Below are positions 5,671 to 13,412 of a DNA stretch of 13,412 nt, piece by piece. Position numbers and translations under genes: made by a program. The notes under the pieces are model-generated. The model saw only the letters and a list, made by a program, of their open reading frames with translations, ran no database searches and was not told the origin of the DNA. This DNA comes from an uncultured Mogibacterium sp. Lineage in GTDB: Bacteria; Bacillota_A; Clostridia; Peptostreptococcales; Anaerovoracaceae. The stretch spans positions 1 to 13,412 of the forward strand of contig NZ_CALHTQ010000128.1 of the NCBI RefSeq assembly GCF_938039775.1, written 5' to 3'. The stretch's first letter is position 1; each line of letters starts with the position of its first letter.

Positions 5671-6720
5671 ATGGACATAAGTAAAAGAAAACTTCAGATC
5701 CTCCAGGCGATTATCACAGACTATGTCAAGAGTGCGGAGCCTGTCGGCTCGCGTTCACTTGCTAAGAAATATGGTTTAGGCATTAGCCCAGCTACTATTA
5801 GAAATGAGATGGCTGACCTCGAAGAACTTGGTTATTTGACACATCCTCATACTTCGGCGGGTCGTGTACCCTCGGATAAGGCATATAGACTTTATGTAAA
5901 TAGCCTTATGAGTAAGCATGACCTTACCACTGAAGAGAAAGAGATTATCAATGAGAGAATGCAGGTAAGCGTTGCAGAGTTCAACCAGACACTTCAGCAA
6001 GCTGCGGAACTACTTTCGGATATAACGAAGCTCGCATCATTTGCGATGACACCTTCGGCAAACTTTGATACGTTAAAGTTCATAAGATTGCTTCCGGTCG
6101 ACGAGTACACAATCGTACTGATGATAGTTTCAGATACAGGCAATGTGAACAACACGACACTCAAAGTTGATGTGCCTTATACTCCTGAGTCACTCGAGGT
6201 TTTGAGCAAGTCTATGACATACAGCTACAAGGGCAATACGATAGATGAGGCACTTAAGAAATCAATAATTGCAGATTTTAACTCCGACCTCGAGGCTATG
6301 AGCCCACTAGCTAGCATGGTTATGCCGAACTTCATGAAAACACTCGAAGATATGCTTAACGTCAACCTATATATGGAAGGCTTGACCAACATATTCAACA
6401 TTCCTGAATACAGCAGTATCGATAAGGCGAAAGCGTTCATCGAGCTAGTAAGTAGGAAGGACGAATTTGCAAGAGATATGCTCCAGCGTGAGGATGGCAT
6501 AATCGTGACCATTGGAAATGAAAACGACGACTCATCTATGAAGGATTGTTCGCTCGTCACAGCGTCATATCATGTAGATGGTAAATTGATAGGAAAGATC
6601 GGTGTGATCGGACCGACACGCATGAACTACAGCGAGGTCACTTCTATTATGGAGTATCTGACGGAGAACCTCAGCAAAGCGTTCTTACTAAGCGATGGAA
6701 AGGAAATCAAGGATGACTGA
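5671..6720 (+). CDS. hrcA: Heat-inducible transcription repressor HrcA
   Basis: HrcA is the repressor of class I heat-shock genes and binds CIRCE as a dimer. This 349-residue protein has normal family length. The N-terminal winged helix (about 1-75) shows the signature elements SAEPVGSRSLAKKYGLGISP, ATIRNEMADLEELGYL and HTSAGRVPSDKAYRLYV. A GAF-like dimerisation domain follows, with KFIRLLPVDEYTIVLMIVSD and, near the C-terminus, GKLIGKIGVIGPTRMNYSEV, which is the conserved GPTRMxY end of the family. AAGGAGG (5657-5663) lies 7 bases before the ATG. The perfect CIRCE upstream makes the gene self-regulated. It is the first gene of the operon and its last 8 bases overlap grpE, implying translational coupling. 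Confidence 0.97.
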   Translation: MDISKRKLQILQAIITDYVKSAEPVGSRSLAKKYGLGISPATIRNEMADLEELGYLTHPHTSAGRVPSDKAYRLYVNSLMSKHDLTTEEKEIINERMQVSVAEFNQTLQQAAELLSDITKLASFAMTPSANFDTLKFIRLLPVDEYTIVLMIVSDTGNVNNTTLKVDVPYTPESLEVLSKSMTYSYKGNTIDEALKKSIIADFNSDLEAMSPLASMVMPNFMKTLEDMLNVNLYMEGLTNIFNIPEYSSIDKAKAFIELVSRKDEFARDMLQREDGIIVTIGNENDDSSMKDCSLVTASYHVDGKLIGKIGVIGPTRMNYSEVTSIMEYLTENLSKAFLLSDGKEIKDD

Positions 6721-7333
6721 AGAGAAGAAGATTAATATCGATCAGGCTGAAGAGCAGGTTCGAGCGGCAGAAGAGCAGAATGCTGAAGCCACTGAGGATA
6801 GAGAGAAGGGGGCTGAATCTACAGACTGTAGTGAGCAGGCGAACACTTCTGGAAACCCTGATGAAGATGTGAGTCCTGAGGGTGCTGCCGAAACAGAGAT
6901 TAAAAAGGCACAGCCTGAAGAGGGTGACGATGCCAAGTATCTAAGGCTGATGGCAGAGTTTCAGAATTATAAAAAGCGCGTAGCTAAGGAAAAGACAGAT
7001 ATTCATGCGTATGCAAATGAAAAGATTGTAACCGAGCTGCTCGAAGTTCTAGATAATTTTGAGAGAGCACTCGCAAGTGATACTTCTGTGGAAGCGGAGG
7101 GATATGCTCAGGGCATGAAACTTATATTTGACCAACTGCTCGGAGTATTAACTAAGTCGGGGCTCGTGGAAGTGAAAGCCCTAGGCGAAGATTTTGACCC
7201 TAATCTGCATAATGCAGTTATGACATCAGATAGCGACGAGTACGATAGCAACAAGGTGTGCAACGTGCTTCAGAAGGGTTACTCTCTAAATGGCAGAGTT
7301 ATTAGACCAGCGATGGTTACCGTCGCAAAGTAA
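6713..7333 (+). CDS. grpE: Nucleotide exchange factor GrpE
   Basis: GrpE releases ADP from DnaK and so resets the chaperone cycle in the cytoplasm. The protein has 206 residues from the ATG at 6713, chosen because AAGGA (6700-6704) lies 8 bases upstream. An in-frame ATG at 6695 would add six residues. The first 70 or so residues are acidic, low in hydrophobics and probably disordered. A long helix forming the dimer coiled coil follows (YLRLMAEFQNYKKRVAKEK onward, with the conserved LLEVLDNFERAL). The C-terminal beta domain shows the family pattern G-x-x-x-x-DP-x-x-HNAV, then VLQKGYSLNGRVIRPAMV. The gene overlaps hrcA by 8 bases. The 73 bases to dnaK contain no terminator. Confidence 0.96.
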   Translation: MTEEKKINIDQAEEQVRAAEEQNAEATEDREKGAESTDCSEQANTSGNPDEDVSPEGAAETEIKKAQPEEGDDAKYLRLMAEFQNYKKRVAKEKTDIHAYANEKIVTELLEVLDNFERALASDTSVEAEGYAQGMKLIFDQLLGVLTKSGLVEVKALGEDFDPNLHNAVMTSDSDEYDSNKVCNVLQKGYSLNGRVIRPAMVTVAK

Positions 7334-7406
7334 AGTAAGTCGCGCAATATAAGCGTGCATATAAATTAGTAAATAAAGAATTCTTACATGAAAGGAAGTA
7401 TATAAA

Positions 7407-9257
7407 ATGAGCAAAGTTATTGGAATTGATTTAGGAACAACAAACAGCTGTGTAGCCGTTCTAGAGGGCGGAGAACCAGTTGTAATCGCAAACGCAGAGG
7501 GAGCAAGAACTACACCATCTGTAGTTGCATTCACCAAGAATGGTGAGAGACTAGTAGGAGAGACTGCTAAGAGACAGGCAATCACTAACCCAGATAGAAC
7601 TATCGCTTCTATCAAGAGACACATGGGCGAGAGCTATACTGTAGAGATCGATGGCAAGAGCTACACTCCACAGGATATCTCGGCTATGATTCTAGGAAAG
7701 CTCAAGGCAGACGCTGAAGCTTACCTAGGAGAGAAGGTAACAGAGGCTGTAATTACAGTGCCTGCATACTTCTCAGACGCACAGAAGCAGGCTACAAAGG
7801 ATGCTGGTAAAATTGCAGGACTCGAGGTTAAGAGAATTATCAATGAGCCTACAGCTGCATCGCTAGCTTACGGTCTAGATAAAGCTGAAGGATCTCAGAA
7901 GATTCTCGTATACGACCTAGGTGGTGGTACATTCGACGTATCTGTTCTAGAGCTTGGTGATGGAGTATTTGAGGTACTAGCTACAAACGGAGACACTAGA
8001 CTTGGTGGAGATGACTTCGACAATGCAGTTCTCAACTTCCTCGCTGATTCATTCATGGCAGAGCACGGTATTGACCTCAGAAATGACAACATGGCACTGC
8101 AGAGACTCAAGGAAGCTGCAGAAAAGGCTAAGAAGGAGCTATCAAGCGCTCAGACAACTAAGATTAACCTGCCGTTCATCACGGTTTCTGAAGCAGGTCC
8201 ACTTCACATGGATATGGATCTAACTAGAGCAAGATTTGATCAGCTTACTAGCGATCTTGTAGATAGAAGTATCGAGCCTATGAAGAAGGCTATGGCGGAT
8301 GCTGGAGTAACCAACGCTGATATCTCCAAGGTAATCCTCGTCGGTGGTTCAACTCGTATACCAGCAGTACAGGCTGCAGTTCAGAAGGTTACAGGCAAGG
8401 AGCCATTCAAGGGAATCAATCCTGACGAGTGCGTAGCTGTAGGTGCTGCGATTCAGGCTGGAGTACTCACAGGTGAGGTAAATGATGTTCTCCTACTCGA
8501 CGTTACTCCGCTATCACTTTCTATCGAGACACTCGGCGGTGTAGCAACTAAGCTAATTGAGAGAAATACTACTATTCCTACTAAAAAGAGCCAGATTTTC
8601 TCAACAGCAGCAGATAACCAAACTGCAGTAGATGTTCACGTAATGCAGGGAGAGAGAGAGATGGCTGCTGGCAACATTACGCTAGGTAGATTCCAGCTCA
8701 CTGGCATCGCTCCAGCTCCTCGTGGAATTCCACAGATCGAGGTTACATTTGACATCGACGCAAACGGTATCGTAAATGTTAGCGCTAAGGACCTTGGAAC
8801 TGGTAAGGAACAGCAGATTACTATTACATCGTCGACTAAGCTATCTGAGGATGAGATCAACGCTAAGATCAAAGAAGCTGAGCAGTACGCTGAAGAGGAT
8901 AAGAAGAAGAAGGAAGAAGTCGAGGTTAAGAACCAGGCTGAGGGAATGCTCTTCGAGACTGAAAAGCAGATGAATGAGCTCGGTGATAAGGTTACAGCAG
9001 ACGAGAAGGCTAAGGTAGATGCAGCTAGGGAAGACCTCAAGAAGGCTGTAGAAGCTAACGATGTTGAGGATACTAAGGCTAAGATTGAGGCTTTGACACA
9101 GGCGTTCTATCCAATTTCATCGAGAATCTATCAGGAAGCTCAGGCTCAGGCAGGTGCTGCAGGAGCAGGAGAGCAGGCTCAGGACGGAGCGCAGAGTGCT
9201 GGTCCAAGTGGAAACACTGTAGATGCTGACTACGAAGTAGTAGACGAAGATAAGTAA
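7407..9257 (+). CDS. dnaK: Molecular chaperone DnaK (Hsp70)
   Basis: This 616-residue Hsp70 binds exposed hydrophobic peptides in an ATP-dependent cycle with DnaJ and GrpE. The ATPase domain (about 1-355) shows phosphate-1 [10 protein letters not shown] (residues 5-14), [10 protein letters not shown], phosphate-2 [19 protein letters not shown] and the adenosine motif [14 protein letters not shown]. The linker [12 protein letters not shown] leads into the substrate-binding beta domain and a helical lid. The tail is rich in Ala, Gln and Gly and ends [11 protein letters not shown], similar to the acidic EEVD-like ends of bacterial DnaK. The N-terminal region is short compared with Gram-negative DnaK, as expected for Gram-positive bacteria. 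AAAGGAAG (7391-7398) precedes the ATG. No CIRCE lies directly upstream, so control comes from the hrcA promoter. The upstream gap holds only a 10-bp palindrome, AAGAATTCTT. Confidence 0.99.
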   Translation: MSKVIGIDLGTTNSCVAVLEGGEPVVIANAEGARTTPSVVAFTKNGERLVGETAKRQAITNPDRTIASIKRHMGESYTVEIDGKSYTPQDISAMILGKLKADAEAYLGEKVTEAVITVPAYFSDAQKQATKDAGKIAGLEVKRIINEPTAASLAYGLDKAEGSQKILVYDLGGGTFDVSVLELGDGVFEVLATNGDTRLGGDDFDNAVLNFLADSFMAEHGIDLRNDNMALQRLKEAAEKAKKELSSAQTTKINLPFITVSEAGPLHMDMDLTRARFDQLTSDLVDRSIEPMKKAMADAGVTNADISKVILVGGSTRIPAVQAAVQKVTGKEPFKGINPDECVAVGAAIQAGVLTGEVNDVLLLDVTPLSLSIETLGGVATKLIERNTTIPTKKSQIFSTAADNQTAVDVHVMQGEREMAAGNITLGRFQLTGIAPAPRGIPQIEVTFDIDANGIVNVSAKDLGTGKEQQITITSSTKLSEDEINAKIKEAEQYAEEDKKKKEEVEVKNQAEGMLFETEKQMNELGDKVTADEKAKVDAAREDLKKAVEANDVEDTKAKIEALTQAFYPISSRIYQEAQAQAGAAGAGEQAQDGAQSAGPSGNTVDADYEVVDEDK

Positions 9258-9277
9258 GCCAAAATACAGCAGGTGAT

Positions 9278-9304
9278 CACTGCCGGCACCTAGTGCCGGC
9301 AGTG
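9278..9304 (+). repeat. Intercistronic 12-bp hairpin between dnaK and dnaJ
   Basis: CACTGCCGGCAC (9278-9289) and GTGCCGGCAGTG (9293-9304) pair perfectly around a 3-base loop. Outside them CAGC (9267-9270) and GCTG (9306-9309) could pair after an internal loop. The downstream sequence ATTTAATAAATT has no T-run, so it is not a classic terminator. It may be a partial terminator or an RNA stabiliser protecting the 3' end of dnaK mRNA and lowering dnaJ output. Confidence 0.75.
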
Positions 9305-9340
9305 CGCTGATTTAATAAATTATCGTTGGAAGGAAATAAA

Positions 9341-10474
9341 ATGGCTGACAAGAGAGATTTTTATGAGGTGCTCGGCATCCAGAAAGGAGCTTCCGAGGAC
9401 GAAATCAAGAAGGCTTATCGTAAGATGGCTATGAAGTACCATCCTGATAAGAACCCTGGTGATAAGGAAGCCGAAGAAAAGTTTAAGGAAGCCAATGAAG
9501 CATACGCTGTATTGTCGGATCCTGATAAGAAGAGTAAGTATGATAGATTTGGGCACGCTGGGGTAGACCCGAACGCAGGCTTTGGCGGCGGTGATGCTGG
9601 TTTCGGCGGTTTCGGAGGCTTTGAAGATATATTCGATATGTTCGGTGGCGGCTTCGGAGGCTTTGGCGGACGAAGTGCAAGGCGTAATGGACCACGCAAG
9701 GGAAATGACCTACAGAAGCCGATTACGATTGAATTTACAGAAGCGATATTTGGATGCAAGAAAGAGATTAAGCTCACTAAGGAAGTTAAGTGTAAGACTT
9801 GTAACGGTGAAGGAACTGCGCCTGGAACTCATAAACACACTTGTGAGAAGTGCGGCGGAACTGGTCAGGTTTCACATGTATCACAGACTCCTTTTGGAAC
9901 TTTCCAGAATGTATCTGCTTGTGATGCATGCGGCGGAACTGGTCAAGTTATAGATAAGCCTTGTCCTGATTGTCATGGAAAAGGCTCTGTTAGAAAGACT
10001 GTAACACTTAAGATTGACATCCCTGCGGGAGTTGATAGCGATAGCATCATCCCAATTCGTGGTGAGGGTGAACCTGGCGTAAATGGAGGTCCGTTTGGAG
10101 ACCTTTATATCGTCATCAACGTAAAGCCTCACAAGATATATAAGAGACGAGGAGACGACCTTTATCTGACAATGCCTATTTCGTATGATCAGGCTGTTCT
10201 CGGTGACAAGGTTAAGGTGCCAGGTTTCAATGAGACTTATTCTTACACACTTGCTCCAGGGACTCAGACGGGTTCGAACTTCAGACTGAAGGGCAAGGGC
10301 GTTAAGAACCCTAGAACGGGTAGATATGGCGACCTCTATGTAAAGGTTAATATTGAGGTTCCTACTAAGCTCAGTTCGAAGGAGAAGAAGGCTATTAAGA
10401 ATATGGCTGAGGAGTTTTCTGAGGACTCATATCCACGCAAGAAAGAGTTTAATAACCTCAAGTTTGATAAATAA
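9341..10474 (+). CDS. dnaJ: Co-chaperone DnaJ (Hsp40)
   Basis: DnaJ delivers unfolded clients to DnaK and stimulates its ATPase. The 377-residue protein is a complete class A (type I) Hsp40. The J domain covers residues 1-70 with HPD at 34-36. A Gly/Phe-rich linker covers about 75-112. The zinc-binding region has four CxxCxGxG repeats starting at C151 (CKTCNGEG), C168 (CEKCGGTG), C194 (CDACGGTG) and C208 (CPDCHGKG). The client-binding C-terminal domains follow. The ATG at 9341 is chosen because AAGGAA (9330-9335) lies just upstream. An in-frame TTG at 9326 would add five residues and lacks a ribosome binding site. A GC-rich hairpin separates it from dnaK by 83 bases. It is the last gene of the heat-shock operon. 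Confidence 0.98.
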   Translation: MADKRDFYEVLGIQKGASEDEIKKAYRKMAMKYHPDKNPGDKEAEEKFKEANEAYAVLSDPDKKSKYDRFGHAGVDPNAGFGGGDAGFGGFGGFEDIFDMFGGGFGGFGGRSARRNGPRKGNDLQKPITIEFTEAIFGCKKEIKLTKEVKCKTCNGEGTAPGTHKHTCEKCGGTGQVSHVSQTPFGTFQNVSACDACGGTGQVIDKPCPDCHGKGSVRKTVTLKIDIPAGVDSDSIIPIRGEGEPGVNGGPFGDLYIVINVKPHKIYKRRGDDLYLTMPISYDQAVLGDKVKVPGFNETYSYTLAPGTQTGSNFRLKGKGVKNPRTGRYGDLYVKVNIEVPTKLSSKEKKAIKNMAEEFSEDSYPRKKEFNNLKFDK

Positions 10475-10483
10475 GAATTGCGA

Positions 10484-10515
10484 TTCGTAAATATATGAAA
10501 GCAGATATTTACGAA
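10484..10515 (+). repeat. 11-bp inverted repeat after dnaJ
   Basis: TTCGTAAATAT (10484-10494) and ATATTTACGAA (10505-10515) are perfect inverted repeats around a 10-base spacer, starting 10 bases after the dnaJ stop. No T-tract follows, so it is not itself a terminator. It may protect the mRNA 3' end or be a protein-binding site. Confidence 0.6.
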
Positions 10516-10529
10516 ATTGCTGATATTAA

Positions 10530-10568
10530 AATGAGCTACAAAGCATATGCTGTGTAGCTCATTTTTTT
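10530..10568 (+). terminator. Terminator after dnaJ, possibly bidirectional
   Basis: AATGAGCTACA (10530-10540) pairs perfectly with TGTAGCTCATT (10553-10563), extendable by two A-T pairs. Seven T follow (10562-10568). On the minus strand the same stem is followed by TTTTAAT, so it may also end the convergent unit that finishes with the glutaredoxin-like gene. Confidence 0.9.
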
Positions 10569-10623
10569 GCAAGTCTGATTTGATATCTGCTAATATTCAA
10601 GGAATATCAGCTTCGCTAAAATG

Positions 10624-10902
10624 TTACTTTAGTGCCTCGTCGAGCACATCTTTGATGTGTCCTTTACACTCCTCATAGCTTTCAAAGAGGTGAGCTTCAT
10701 ATTTCTTCTCGCCATCTATAAACATAGAAGGTGTTGCATAGTAATCATAGTTTGCGATGATTTCAGGATGTTCATTCTCCTCAATCCACTCAACTTCTAC
10801 CTTGCCATACTCTGGATTCTCTTCGATGAGGTCGGCAAGAGCTTTCTTGCCCTGTACACAGTATGGGCAGCCTGCATATTCAAATGCTAAAATCTTTTTC
10901 AT
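10624..10902 (-). CDS. Small glutaredoxin/thioredoxin-like protein with CPYC motif
   Basis: This 92-residue protein has a thioredoxin fold pattern. The first strand KILAFEYAG leads to the redox motif C12-P-Y-C15. A helix follows, then the strand VEVEWIEENEHP, and the conserved cis-proline loop ATPSMFIDG (T57-P58) before the last strand and helix. CPYC is the classic dithiol glutaredoxin motif, but the glutathione-binding residues of true glutaredoxins are not clear. It could instead be a small thioredoxin-like disulfide reductase, and its reductant is unknown. No signal peptide is present, so it acts in the cytoplasm. AAAGGA lies about 8-10 bases upstream of the ATG. The gene is 44 bases downstream of xth on the same strand, so co-transcription is likely, and it converges on dnaJ. 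Confidence 0.85.
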   Translation of the reverse strand: MKKILAFEYAGCPYCVQGKKALADLIEENPEYGKVEVEWIEENEHPEIIANYDYYATPSMFIDGEKKYEAHLFESYEECKGHIKDVLDEALK

Positions 10903-10946
10903 AAGTTTTTCCTTTCTACTTATATATTAAGTGATAAATGTCTATA

Positions 10947-11696
10947 TTATTCAAGCACCAATGAAACTGGGCAGTGGTCACTGCCGTATACATCGGTGAG
11001 AATTGCAGCTTCTTTGATTTTCGGTTCTAAGCGATTTGATACAATAAAGTAGTCTATGCGCCAACCTGCGTTGTTTGCTCTCGCGTTGAAGCGGTATGAC
11101 CACCATGAGTATACGCCTGTGGTTTCAGGTTGAAGAAATCTAAATGTATCTGTAAAACCAGCAGCCAGTAGCTCCGTCATTTTACCGCGCTCCTCGTCTG
11201 AAAAGCCCGCACTACCGCGGTTACTCTTAGGATTCTTGAGGTCGATTTCTTGGTGTGCTACGTTGAGGTCGCCACAGTACACAACAGGCTTAACCTTATC
11301 TAGCTTAGACATATAAGCTCTAAGATCATCCTCGTATTCCATCCTGTAGTCAATGCGTTTCAGCTCGCTCTGAGCGTTAGGAACATAAGCGCATATCAAG
11401 TAAAAATCATCGTATTCAAGCGTAATTACACGACCTTCGTCATTATGCTTGCCTTCGATTCCGTATACTACGCTGAGAGGTTCTTTTTTTGCAAAAATCG
11501 CTGTTCCCGAGTAACCTTTTTTCTCCGCGTAGCTGTAATATTCGTAATATCCCTCTGGGTGGAAGTCAGCTTGTCCTTCCTGCATTTTAGTCTCTTGCAA
11601 GCAGAAGAAGTCAGCATCGAGCTCATTAAAAACCTCTTCAAAACCCTTCTTGAGCACTGCTCTGAAACCATTTACGTTCCATGATATAAATTTCAT
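10947..11696 (-). CDS. xth: Exodeoxyribonuclease III (AP endonuclease, ExoIII/ExoA type)
   Basis: This enzyme cuts DNA at abasic sites in base excision repair and removes blocked 3' ends. The 249-residue protein has the standard family length and all the main catalytic segments: SWNVNGFRA (N7), FCLQETKMQ (metal-binding E35), YVPNAQ (Y104), YCGDLNVAHQEIDL (D143 and N145), the DNA-contacting YSWWSYRFNARANNAGWRIDY segment split around D215, and the C-terminal GSDHCPVSL with D240-H241. AAGGA lies about 10 bases before the ATG. It sits between a GH25 lysozyme (72 bases upstream) and the glutaredoxin-like gene. A perfect TATAAT overlaps the lysozyme stop codon (minus strand, 11768-11773) but has no good -35, so an internal promoter is uncertain. 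The symbol exoA is used for the same gene in Bacillus. Confidence 0.96.
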   Translation of the reverse strand: MKFISWNVNGFRAVLKKGFEEVFNELDADFFCLQETKMQEGQADFHPEGYYEYYSYAEKKGYSGTAIFAKKEPLSVVYGIEGKHNDEGRVITLEYDDFYLICAYVPNAQSELKRIDYRMEYEDDLRAYMSKLDKVKPVVYCGDLNVAHQEIDLKNPKSNRGSAGFSDEERGKMTELLAAGFTDTFRFLQPETTGVYSWWSYRFNARANNAGWRIDYFIVSNRLEPKIKEAAILTDVYGSDHCPVSLVLE

Positions 11697-11768
11697 TTCT
11701 CGAATTTCCTTTTGCTTAACTTTTGTACCGTCTAAGATTCTATGGTCGCAGGTTTAGGTATAGCGACA

Positions 11769-12941
11769 TTATAATAGCTTCTTAATTTTGAAGCTTGTCA
11801 TGATAGAATCTTTGTATTCTCCTATCCCTGTTACTATAGCATATCCTGTACCAGGAGATGTGTTCTTAATGTATGCAACTTTGTAATCTTTATCTTCACG
11901 TAGTTCCTTGCCTTTGTCATACACTGAGATTCCAGGCTTTACTGCGAATCCGATATATCTTGAGTTGTGAACTTTAAGCTGTACATTGCATTTTTCAATC
12001 GATCTCTTGCCTCTTGCATTAGAACGCAGCGAGTGGTATGTCTTTTTTGGATTAAGATACATGAAATCCAAATCCACATTATTTCTAATACCTGGGACAG
12101 CAGCTTTGTCTGTGCTCTGCCATATCATGTAGTCACCTTTGTAAGTCGCTGCTGTATTATACTGCGCTAGCCAGATATTTGTACTATCAGCAAGTTCAAA
12201 TCCACTTGCGTAGTGCATTAGAAAGTCATAGTTGCCATATATCATCGTCTCATAGCCACGGGTCCAACCTCTCTTTGCAAATGACAAAGCGTTTCTATTT
12301 ATCCCTGCTGTTCCGAGAGAACCGGAGCTTATCGCATTTGCAAGTCTACCTCCATTATAGAGCTCGTAATCCATTACTAGCGGAAGGTCTATGCGGTATT
12401 TATCGGCTAGACTAGCTAGATAATCAGCCTCAGCAGTAGCTTCTTCAGCAGTAGTAGCTTGTGAATATATGTATACTCCAATCATAAGTCCAGCATCTGA
12501 AGCACCTTTAATATTCTGTTCGAATTTAGCATCTTTATGGAGATGACCCTTTGATGCATCCCTAAAACCAGCTCTGATATATACGAAGTCGACACCGGAC
12601 TTTTTGACCTTATTCCAGTCAATGTTATCTCCCTGTGCGTATGAAACATCAATGCCAGTGGTTACTACATATCCCTTAAACTTCGCATCATGCGTAAAGT
12701 TGCCGTACTCGAAAGGTGTACTTCGCATAGAATGCAGAAAAATCACAATTAAAATCGCCATGAGTCCGATAGCAGAAAATGTTACCTTGAATTTGTTCTT
12801 TTTAATCTTACGAATAGAATTACGCTTAAATGATGAATGTTTCCGTTTCCACCACTTTTTTATTCTGTTACGTAGACCATTTGATTTTTTCCTAGATTTA
12901 TTTCGTGTTCGCCTCGGCGAATTGTTTCGTCCCTGTCTCAT
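11769..12941 (-). CDS. Membrane-anchored GH25 lysozyme (muramidase)
   Basis: This 390-residue protein is predicted to cleave the MurNAc-GlcNAc bond of peptidoglycan outside the cell. Residues 1-52 are extremely basic (24 Lys/Arg, no Asp/Glu). A hydrophobic segment at about 53-70 acts as a signal anchor, leaving the rest outside. The GH25 domain spans about 94-300: GIDVSYAQ (D98), VYIRAGFRD, GVYIYSQA, the catalytic VMDYE (D191, E193), IYGNYDF, IWLAQYN and the closing NVDLDFMYL. The last 75 residues resemble the small beta-rich repeat of Firmicute surface proteins with the D-Y-x-V-x-Y-x-x-N-x-x-x-G pattern, here followed by YAIVTGIGEY. The ATG lies 1 base after the pol IV stop, with GAGGA 7 bases upstream inside that gene, so translation is coupled. 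A role in wall remodelling rather than lysis of rivals is an inference. Confidence 0.92.
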   Translation of the reverse strand: MRQGRNNSPRRTRNKSRKKSNGLRNRIKKWWKRKHSSFKRNSIRKIKKNKFKVTFSAIGLMAILIVIFLHSMRSTPFEYGNFTHDAKFKGYVVTTGIDVSYAQGDNIDWNKVKKSGVDFVYIRAGFRDASKGHLHKDAKFEQNIKGASDAGLMIGVYIYSQATTAEEATAEADYLASLADKYRIDLPLVMDYELYNGGRLANAISSGSLGTAGINRNALSFAKRGWTRGYETMIYGNYDFLMHYASGFELADSTNIWLAQYNTAATYKGDYMIWQSTDKAAVPGIRNNVDLDFMYLNPKKTYHSLRSNARGKRSIEKCNVQLKVHNSRYIGFAVKPGISVYDKGKELREDKDYKVAYIKNTSPGTGYAIVTGIGEYKDSIMTSFKIKKLL

Positions 12942-12942
12942 T

Positions 12943-13412
12943 CTAATCCTCGTCGATTCCGATATCGTTACCGATTACGTGTGCGAACTTTATCGATGAT
13001 TTGCCGAATTTATCTCTAATTTCATCCATAGCCTTAGCTATGTTCGCATCTTTTTCGTTCTGATTCCTCTCTTCCGTTGAAGCACCCATGGTAAATATAG
13101 TGAGCTGACCTCCGTCAGGTGAGTCGGTAAGGTTAATAGCTGTCACAGTTAGCAGTCTAATCGATCTATTCGTATAATTAAGCTCTTTTATTAATTCAAA
13201 AGCAGTATTTCTAAATGCCGCGGGGCTATTTATAGGGCTTGAGAGGTGCTTCTGCCTAGAAAGTCGTTTGAACTCGGGCGTTGTTATCTCTATCTTGACA
13301 CCGCGTGCCCATTTCTTATGACGTCTGAGCCTAGTGCTTACCTTATCAGTTAACTCTGTTAGAGCTAGACCGATGTCATCGACACCTCTTAAGTTGCGCC
13401 TAAAAGTCATGC
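12943..13412 (-). CDS. dinB: DNA polymerase IV, C-terminal part (DinB, partial)
   Basis: The frame is open from the right window edge to a TAG at 12943-12945. The first visible Met (codon 13408-13410) is probably internal. The 155 residues match the C-terminus of Y-family polymerase IV, the error-prone enzyme that copies past damaged DNA. The little-finger domain begins TFRRNLRGVDD and contains STRLRRHKKWARGVKIEITT, then EFKRLSRQKHL. RLLTVTAINLTD follows. QLTIF (fragment residues 102-106) fits the QLxLF-type beta-clamp-binding motif. The tail IRDKFGKSSIKFAHVIGNDI is also typical. The palm and finger domains with the catalytic carboxylates lie outside the window. The stop is separated by 1 base from the GH25 start, so this gene heads, or lies within, the minus-strand operon. 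Confidence 0.9.
   Translation of the reverse strand, partial: MTFRRNLRGVDDIGLALTELTDKVSTRLRRHKKWARGVKIEITTPEFKRLSRQKHLSSPINSPAAFRNTAFELIKELNYTNRSIRLLTVTAINLTDSPDGGQLTIFTMGASTEERNQNEKDANIAKAMDEIRDKFGKSSIKFAHVIGNDIGIDED

Noticed and set aside
7334..7406. Separate promoter or CIRCE for dnaK in the grpE-dnaK gap.
   Set aside because: No CIRCE arm is present, and no -35/-10 pair of reasonable quality and spacing was seen.
9320..9777. Several overlapping frames opposite or across the Gly/Phe-rich part of dnaJ.
   Set aside because: They arise from the repetitive GGC/TTC codons of the linker and have no start signals or family features.
1..13412. Search for mobile elements, CRISPR arrays, tRNA or rRNA genes and phage or defence genes.
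   Set aside because: Nothing supporting any of these was seen. All large frames are accounted for by housekeeping or small accessory genes.

Overview
The window looks like chromosomal DNA of a low-to-mid GC Gram-positive anaerobe of the Clostridia. The reasons are the hrcA-grpE-dnaK-dnaJ gene order behind a perfect CIRCE operator, a Gram-positive-type DnaK, strong AGGAGG ribosome binding sites, heavy use of AGA for arginine, a lipoprotein PotD and a CGAxxG-type cysteine protein. An Eubacteriales family XIII / Anaerovoracaceae-like host is a guess that I cannot confirm without a search.

Left part, plus strand: the last 52 codons of a polyamine ABC permease (PotC) overlap a PotD lipoprotein by 4 bases. 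A LysR-type regulator follows, and a strong terminator (2140-2183) closes the unit. Next comes a stand-alone gene for a cytoplasmic LVIVD-repeat beta-propeller with its own terminator (3680-3717). After a 281-base gap with a probable extended -10 promoter and a palindrome, a CGAxxG cysteine-rich putative redox protein and a TDT-family (TehA/SLAC1-like) membrane transporter form a two-gene unit, ending at a terminator (5483-5517).

Middle, plus strand: the class I heat-shock operon hrcA-grpE-dnaK-dnaJ. Its promoter carries a sigma-A-like -35, a perfect CIRCE and an extra nest of overlapping inverted repeats. A 12-bp GC-rich hairpin without a T-tract lies between dnaK and dnaJ. A terminator follows dnaJ.

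Right part, minus strand, read from right to left: the C-terminal 155 residues of DNA polymerase IV, then a membrane-anchored GH25 lysozyme 1 base after the polymerase stop codon, then exodeoxyribonuclease III, then a small CPYC glutaredoxin-like protein. They probably form one operon that converges on dnaJ.

Most of the window is ordinary housekeeping sequence. I found no mobile element, CRISPR array, RNA gene or clear new system. The items most worth a second look are the recurrent histidines of the LVIVD propeller, the compound operator in the hrcA promoter, the CGAxxG/TDT pair, and the very basic N-terminus of the GH25 enzyme inside a DNA-repair operon. No gene-free stretch exceeds 300 bases.
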